DNA from: Streptomyces eurocidicus
GTDB lineage: Bacteria; Actinomycetota; Actinomycetes; Streptomycetales; Streptomycetaceae
NCBI RefSeq assembly: GCF_002891295.1
Contig: NZ_LGUI01000003.1
Location: 124,001-188,000 of the forward strand
DNA length: 64,000 nt
Direction: 5' to 3'
A program made the position numbers and the translations under genes. Below, piece after piece: positions 59,890-64,000 of this stretch (the stretch's first letter is position 1; the number at the start of each line of letters is the position of its first letter). Below the pieces are notes generated by a model that was given only the letters and a program-made list of their open reading frames with translations, searched no databases and had not been told where the DNA came from.

Positions 59890-59920
59890 ACCGTAGAAGT
59901 TGACGCGGCGGCAACCGCAA
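59890..59920 (-). promoter_or_regulatory. MerR-type promoter with 19-bp spacer ahead of the TipA-like gene
   Basis: Read leftward, TTGCGG (59920-59915) and TACGGT (59895-59890) are separated by 19 bases containing GTTG..CAAC, the arrangement used by MerR-family activators. The predicted start of transcription is about 40 bases before the ATG, so this fits autoactivation by the TipA-like protein. Confidence 0.5.
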
Positions 59921-59953
59921 GCCGAATCGCTGCCGGTGCCCGCCGGACGGCCG

Positions 59954-60409
59954 TCAGGCCCGCTTCCGGTCCGGGTGCCGGGACAGCGCGGTGTCGGCGG
60001 CGGCGAGGATGTTGCGGAAGGTGCCGGTGATGATCGGCCGTGCGACGCGCCGGGTGAGGAAGGGGCCGACCAGCGGTACGGGGATCTCGGCGCGGGTGGT
60101 CCAGACGACCCGGGTGCCCCCGTCGACCTCGGTGAACGTCATCCGGCCGGACTCGTGCCGGGACGGCGGCACGCTGCGGTCGACGACGTAGTCGGTGGAG
60201 TACGGCCTGTCGTAGCCGGTGATGCGCTCCCGGAACCAGCCGATCAGCCAGAGGTGGACACGCACCGCGCCCACGCCGTAGGGCGCGCCCTCGCCGCGCC
60301 GGGTCAGCCGGCAGCGCAGCACCATGGGCGAGTCCGTGTAGTTGGTGGTCGTGGTGAGCCAGTCGAAGACCTCGTCGATGGGGGCGTCGATGACACGTTC
60401 GGCGGTCAT
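59954..60409 (-). CDS. SRPBCC-family protein
   Basis: A 151-residue START/Bet v 1-like fold protein (ERVIDAPIDEVFDWLTTTTN, VDRSVPPSRHESGRMTFTEV, GTRVVWTTRAEIPVPLVGP). These have a hydrophobic cavity for lipids or polyketides. The ATG overlaps the ECF41 sigma gene stop, so the two are co-translated. In place of the usual carboxymuconolactone-decarboxylase or oxidoreductase partner of ECF41, this gene is the partner here. Confidence 0.83.
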   Translation of the reverse strand: MTAERVIDAPIDEVFDWLTTTTNYTDSPMVLRCRLTRRGEGAPYGVGAVRVHLWLIGWFRERITGYDRPYSTDYVVDRSVPPSRHESGRMTFTEVDGGTRVVWTTRAEIPVPLVGPFLTRRVARPIITGTFRNILAAADTALSRHPDRKRA

Positions 60410-61314
60410 GGTTTCCACGGCCGGTTTCCTCCTCTGTCGAGTGGGCGCACCGCGTCGGCGCGGTGCAGCTTGTCCGGGTTGCGCATGCCGTACAGGCCGG
60501 TGATCCGCCCGTCGCGGATCTCGAACGCGAGCAGCCAGCCGGGCTCCCCGTCGGCTTCCGCGGCGCCGGGGAACCGCGCGGCGGGCATGCCGTTGCAGGT
60601 GACGTGTTCGAAGCGGGCCGCCGAGGTGCCGGCGCGGGTCACGCCGAGGACGAACCGGGCGACGTCGTCGCGGCCGTGGACCGGGCGGCGTACGGTCCGG
60701 ACCTTCCCGCCGCCGTCGGCGAACACCACGACGTCGGGGGCCAGCAGGTCCATCAGCGCCCGGACCTCGCCGGTGGCCGCCGCCCGCAGGAACCGCCGGA
60801 CGACCTCCCGGCCGGTGGCGGAGTCGGGCTCGGAGCGGCGGCGGCGCGCGTGGACGTGCCGGCGCGCCCGGTGGGCGATCTGCCGGACGGTGGCCTCGGC
60901 CTTGCCGATCGAGACGGCGATCTCGCCATGGGTGTAGCCGAACACGTCGTGCAGCACGAACACCGCGCGCTCGGTCGGGTTCAGGGTCTCCAGGACGAGC
61001 ATCATCGCCATCGACACGGACTCGGCCAGGACGGCGTCCTCGCTCACCCCGGGCCCGGTCCGGACCGGCTCGGGCAGCCAGGTGCCGACGTACTCCTCGC
61101 GCCGGGCCCGGACCGCGCGCAGGTGGTTGAGTGCCTGCCGGGTCACCACGCGGACCAGATAGGCGCGCGGGTGCTCCACCTCGGCCGGATCCACCGCGCT
61201 CCAGCGCAGATAGCTCTCCTGGAGCACGTCCTCGGCGTCGGAGGCGCTGCCCAGCATCTCGTAGGCGATGGTGAACAGCAGCGGACGGTGTTCGGTGAAG
61301 ACGTCCTCGGCCAT
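60406..61314 (-). CDS. ECF41-type RNA polymerase sigma factor with SnoaL-like C-terminal domain
   Basis: A 302-residue sigma factor. Sigma2/4 regions (LLFTIAYEMLGSASDAEDVL, HGEIAVSIGKAEATVRQIAH) are followed by a 100-residue SnoaL domain that controls it in place of an anti-sigma factor. All three ECF41 signatures are present: WLPEP (79-83), DGGGK (200-204) and NPDKL near residue 283. The ATG starts MAEDVFTEHRP. Its regulon normally includes the gene beside it. Confidence 0.9.
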   Translation of the reverse strand: MAEDVFTEHRPLLFTIAYEMLGSASDAEDVLQESYLRWSAVDPAEVEHPRAYLVRVVTRQALNHLRAVRARREEYVGTWLPEPVRTGPGVSEDAVLAESVSMAMMLVLETLNPTERAVFVLHDVFGYTHGEIAVSIGKAEATVRQIAHRARRHVHARRRRSEPDSATGREVVRRFLRAAATGEVRALMDLLAPDVVVFADGGGKVRTVRRPVHGRDDVARFVLGVTRAGTSAARFEHVTCNGMPAARFPGAAEADGEPGWLLAFEIRDGRITGLYGMRNPDKLHRADAVRPLDRGGNRPWKP

Positions 61315-61458
61315 ATACGAATGCCACCCTTCCCCGGGGCGCGGGCCGGTGCGCGGTCGTCGCACCGGTCCTTTCTCCCGGACGCCCATCGAGACACGGC
61401 GGACGGGCGGACCGTGACACCCCTGCACTGTGATTCGTTTCACAGGAGGCGCGGGCGC

Positions 61459-61884
61459 TCACTCCTCCAGCGACGGCGGCCAGACGTACCCGTACGCTTC
61501 GGCGCACTCCCGGTAGCCCCCGCAGACGACCGCGCCGTTCAGGGGGTGCGGGCGCCGGAGGGCGGCGACGACGCGTTCGGCCTGGAGCTCGGGGCTCTCC
61601 TCGGTCACCGCGAACCCGATCCTCAGCTGGACGGACGGATCGGCGCTCTCGCGCGGGAGCACCAGGGAGACAAGGACCTGTCCGGGATCCGAGTCCCACA
61701 CGGAGACCCAGACCGTGTCGCTGTCCCACGCGGCCAGGGGATTCGGCACCACGAGCAACCGCTGACACACCAGGTCGGCGACATCCCACGCCGGCGAAGG
61801 CCGTTCCGCCAGAGCCACAGCGCTTCCCTCGTCCGGACCCGCGCGCCCCGGCCCGGAGCACACACGCCCCGTCGTCACGGACAT
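61459..61884 (-). CDS. Hypothetical protein
   Basis: A 141-residue acidic protein without a recognised domain; the tail (CGGYRECAEAYGYVWPPSLE) has two Cys, and WDSDTVWVSVWDSDPGQVLV is a beta-rich stretch. ATG chosen because sequence before it is low-complexity. It lies upstream of the ECF41 gene on the same strand with a 144-base gap, and a divergent ECF sigma gene is on the other side. Coding character looks real; function unknown. Confidence 0.6.
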   Translation of the reverse strand: MSVTTGRVCSGPGRAGPDEGSAVALAERPSPAWDVADLVCQRLLVVPNPLAAWDSDTVWVSVWDSDPGQVLVSLVLPRESADPSVQLRIGFAVTEESPELQAERVVAALRRPHPLNGAVVCGGYRECAEAYGYVWPPSLEE

Positions 61885-62003
61885 GATCGCCCGGAATCCT
61901 ACCGGCGCGGCGACCGGCCCCCACGGGCGAGCGCCAGGGCCGTCGCACCTCGATGACAGGCCGGATCCACGGCCTCGCCGCCACCAGCGGCAGCGCGCCG
62001 TGG

Positions 62004-62039
62004 ACCGCCCGTACCGCCCGTACCGCCCGTACCGCCCAC
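62004..62039. repeat. 9-bp repeat ACCGCCCGT, four copies, in a divergent gap
   Basis: ACCGCCCGT is repeated from 62004 with the last unit degenerate. It lies in the 262-base gap between the hypothetical gene and the ECF sigma gene. No promoter elements were identified with confidence in that gap. Confidence 0.7.
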
Positions 62040-62146
62040 AGGAGACCATGTCCGCATCAGCCTCGTCGGCGATGTGAGCCGGCACCCGCGCCAGGCGGCC
62101 GCTGAGCGGTAGCCCCCGTGGAGGGCGGCCCGCCACGCGGAAGCCT

Positions 62147-62818
62147 GTGATCCACCTCATGGGAACCCGCACCCCCCACCGGACATATCCAGACGTGACG
62201 TCACTACACACCCGCATCAGGGACGGCGACCCGGACTCCTTCCGCCACCTCTTCCGCGCGCACGCCCAGCTCGTCCACCGCTACGCCCTCCGCGCCACCG
62301 CCGACTGGGCCACCGCCGAGGACGTCGTCTCGCTCACGTTCCTGGAAGTCTGGCGGCTCCGTGCCCGGCTCCCCGAGGAGCCGGACGGCGCGCGGGCCTG
62401 GCTGATGGGCATCGCGGTGAACGTCCAGCGCAACACCAGCCGCGCCGCCCGCCGCCACGAGAGGGCGCTGGGCCGGATGCCCGCCAAGGAGGCCGTGCCG
62501 GACATCGCGGGCGAGGTGGTGGGCAGGATGGCGGACGCCGAGCAGCTCGCCGCCGCGAAGAACGCCCTCGGGAAGCTGCGGCGGCCGGAGCGCGAGGTCG
62601 TCACCCTCTGCGTCTGGTCCGGCCTGAGCTACGCGGAAGCGGCCGAGGCCCTGGGCGTGGCCGTCGGCACCGTACGGTCGCGGCTGTCCCGGGCCCGCGA
62701 GCGCCTGCGCAAGCTCGCCGAGCACGAACTCCGGCAGCACGCGCACGAGACGGCGGCCCGGCGGCCCGAGCGCCTCCGCCTGCACCTGAACCGGCCCGAC
62801 GAGAAGTGGAACCGATGA
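62147..62818 (+). CDS. ECF-subfamily RNA polymerase sigma factor
   Basis: A sigma factor of up to 223 residues with region 2 (DSFRHLFRAHAQLVHRYALR, ATAEDVVSLTFLEVWRLR) and region 4 (LCVWSGLSYAEAAEALGVAV, TVRSRLSRARERLRKL). The start is uncertain: GTG 62147 has GGAAG upstream, whereas GTG 62195 begins VTSLHTRIRDGD, the more usual length. It is coupled by ATGA to a CU044_5270-family gene, a common pair. Confidence 0.85.
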   Translation: MIHLMGTRTPHRTYPDVTSLHTRIRDGDPDSFRHLFRAHAQLVHRYALRATADWATAEDVVSLTFLEVWRLRARLPEEPDGARAWLMGIAVNVQRNTSRAARRHERALGRMPAKEAVPDIAGEVVGRMADAEQLAAAKNALGKLRRPEREVVTLCVWSGLSYAEAAEALGVAVGTVRSRLSRARERLRKLAEHELRQHAHETAARRPERLRLHLNRPDEKWNR

Positions 62819-63843
62819 TGCGTACCTCCCGGCGGCCCCAAGAGCCGCTCGACCTCGCCGACTTCGACCTCCTGCTCCCCCGGCAGCCCGGGACCGCCCT
62901 GCCGGAGGCCCGGCAGGACCTGCTGGAAGACGCCCTGTGGGCCGAGGCGCACCGGACGGCTCCGGACGCGCCGCGCGCCCGTGCGCGCCGTACGGCCTGG
63001 ATCGCCCTCCCGGTCGCCGCGGCCGTGATCGGGTGCGCCGTGGTCGTCGTCCCGGACGGCTCGGGTACGGACACCCGCTCGCCGCGGGCCGGGGTGAGCC
63101 TGGAAGCGGGCACCGCCGCGGGGCTGCCCGCGACCGTCGACCGCATCTCGCTCGCGGCGGCACGGCAGCCGGCCCTTGAGCCCCGGCAGGACCAGTACAT
63201 CTACGTGGAGAGCAAGGTGACGGGAGGGTGGGTCGACAGGACGGGCGGCAAGGAGCGGCTCGTGGTGAGCCCGCTGCACTCGCGCCAGGTCTGGCGCTCG
63301 CCCGACGGCCTCAAGAGCTTCATCTACGAGCCGGACCACACGTTCATGGACCGGAACGGCGAGGACCTCGACCTCGACCCGGCCCGTGAAGTCCCCGACC
63401 GGGGCTCGTACAACAGCGTCAAGGCGCTCCCCACCGACCCCGGCGTCCTCCTCGAAAACCTCTACCAGGGGGGCAGGATGGGCGATCCCCAGGCCGACTG
63501 GACGGCGTTCGGGGAGGTGGGCCGGCTGCTGGAGGAGCAGATCGCGACGCCGGAGATCAGCGCCGCGCTGTTCAAGGCTGCCGCCGGGATCCCCGGCGTC
63601 ACCCTCATGGACAGGACCACCGACGCGACCGGCCGGGCCGGCATCGCCCTCACCCACACCGGCCCCGACCGCCGCCAGGAGTGGATCTTCGACAGGAACA
63701 CCTACGAATACCTCGGCCAGCGCGAGGTACTGGTCAAGCCGTACCGCGGCCTCGAACCCGGCGCCGTCACCCACGAGACCGTGGTCGTCAAGCGGGCCGT
63801 GGTCGACGCGAAGAAGGAACTCCCCGGCGGCGGCACGCTCTGA
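62815..63843 (+). CDS. CU044_5270 family membrane-anchored protein
   Basis: A 342-residue protein with an acidic cytoplasmic start (LDLADFDLLLPRQPGTALPE), one membrane span (ARRTAWIALPVAAAVIGCAV) and a large outer domain (EPRQDQYIYVESKVTGGWVD). Proteins of this family always seem to follow an ECF sigma gene and may act as its anti-sigma factor or sensor; this is inferred from the pairing. The first of two ATG codons overlaps the sigma stop. Confidence 0.82.
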   Translation: MMRTSRRPQEPLDLADFDLLLPRQPGTALPEARQDLLEDALWAEAHRTAPDAPRARARRTAWIALPVAAAVIGCAVVVVPDGSGTDTRSPRAGVSLEAGTAAGLPATVDRISLAAARQPALEPRQDQYIYVESKVTGGWVDRTGGKERLVVSPLHSRQVWRSPDGLKSFIYEPDHTFMDRNGEDLDLDPAREVPDRGSYNSVKALPTDPGVLLENLYQGGRMGDPQADWTAFGEVGRLLEEQIATPEISAALFKAAAGIPGVTLMDRTTDATGRAGIALTHTGPDRRQEWIFDRNTYEYLGQREVLVKPYRGLEPGAVTHETVVVKRAVVDAKKELPGGGTL

Positions 63844-63895
63844 CCCTCCGTTCGGATGCCGTCGGGCGGTCCGAGCGGGACCGTCGGTGCCCGGC

Positions 63896-64000
63896 CTAGC
63901 GCAGGGCGGCGGCGACCAGGCCCTCAAGGGCTTCGCGCGGCACTTCGCCGCCGCTCACCAGCCCGTCGAAGACCAGTCCGTCGACGCAGGTCAGCAGGGT
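63896..64000 (-). CDS. C-terminal fragment, TetR-family-like regulator (runs off the window)
   Basis: Only the last 34 residues are inside the window: TLLTCVDGLVFDGLVSGGEV then PREALEGLVAAALR. The pattern hydrophobic-CVDGLVFD is common in the last helices of TetR-family ligand domains. Convergent with the CU044_5270 gene, 52 bases apart. Confidence 0.5.
   Translation of the reverse strand, partial: TLLTCVDGLVFDGLVSGGEVPREALEGLVAAALR

Noticed and set aside
1..64000. Transposases, phage genes, tRNA genes or rRNA genes
   Set aside because: None was recognised on either strand; a tRNA scan would be needed to exclude tRNAs fully.

Overview
The window is high-GC actinobacterial DNA and reads as Streptomyces chromosome. 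It carries glnR, the nickel regulator nur, the WhiG anti-sigma factor rsiG, Scr1/WhiJ-type XRE regulators with DUF397 and DUF6879 partners, an ECF41 sigma factor, a TipA-like MerR protein and a 9-strong set of lone or paired regulators. Starts are often GTG or TTG, 4-bp stop/start overlaps are common, and several genes look leaderless. No tRNA, rRNA, CRISPR array or transposase was seen. Layout: 1-3.4 kb is an envelope-stress module (HtrA-like protease with an apparent frameshift, then an MprAB-like two-component pair). 3.6-10 kb is a small biosynthetic locus: acyl carrier protein, ketosynthase, short-chain dehydrogenase, alpha-oxoamine synthase, a 70-residue Trp-rich protein, a P450 and a GbsR/MarR regulator. 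10-19 kb is accessory: a coupled ATP-grasp/ankyrin-HEAT pair, two Scr1-type regulatory cassettes, a lone condensation-domain protein, and a GRDP-like protein with a Cys/His tail beside a methyltransferase. 19-23.4 kb holds threonine aldolase, ATP-grasp ligase and MFS exporter, read as a possible small-peptide cluster. 23.4-30 kb has a frameshifted DUF2993 protein, an NmrA-like oxidoreductase and a two-component system divergent from an ABC exporter. 30-50 kb looks like conserved Streptomyces core: LacI regulator, glnR, hydrolase, paired ABC exporter half-transporters, a sulfur-trafficking group (MoaD-like, rhodanese with a Cys leader peptide, DUF1416, DsrE), nitrobindin, a cobalamin-riboswitch BtuCDF operon, nur, ygfZ, dtd, rsiG and asparaginase. 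50-64 kb is again more variable: Eis-like acetyltransferase, an FMN reductase behind a SoxR-like box, HxlR regulator, a MoxR/vWA/HExxH operon, TipA-like regulator, ECF41 sigma factor with SRPBCC partner, an ECF sigma/CU044_5270 pair and the end of a TetR-like gene. Two features cut across the window. First, seven copies, complete or partial, of a long palindromic intergenic element (about 75-270 bp, full ones with terminal inverted repeats and a central 20-24 bp stem) sit mostly at 3' ends, and some supply the stop codons of neighbouring genes. Second, short tandem repeats (9 to 30 bp units) occur at gene ends or in linkers. The best candidates for an undescribed system are the ACP/KS/oxoamine-synthase/SDR/P450 locus, which could make a sphingoid-like aminoalcohol or aminoketone, and the threonine-aldolase/ATP-grasp/MFS cluster. 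Both are inferences from gene content. All family names come from reading motifs by eye; no database search was run.
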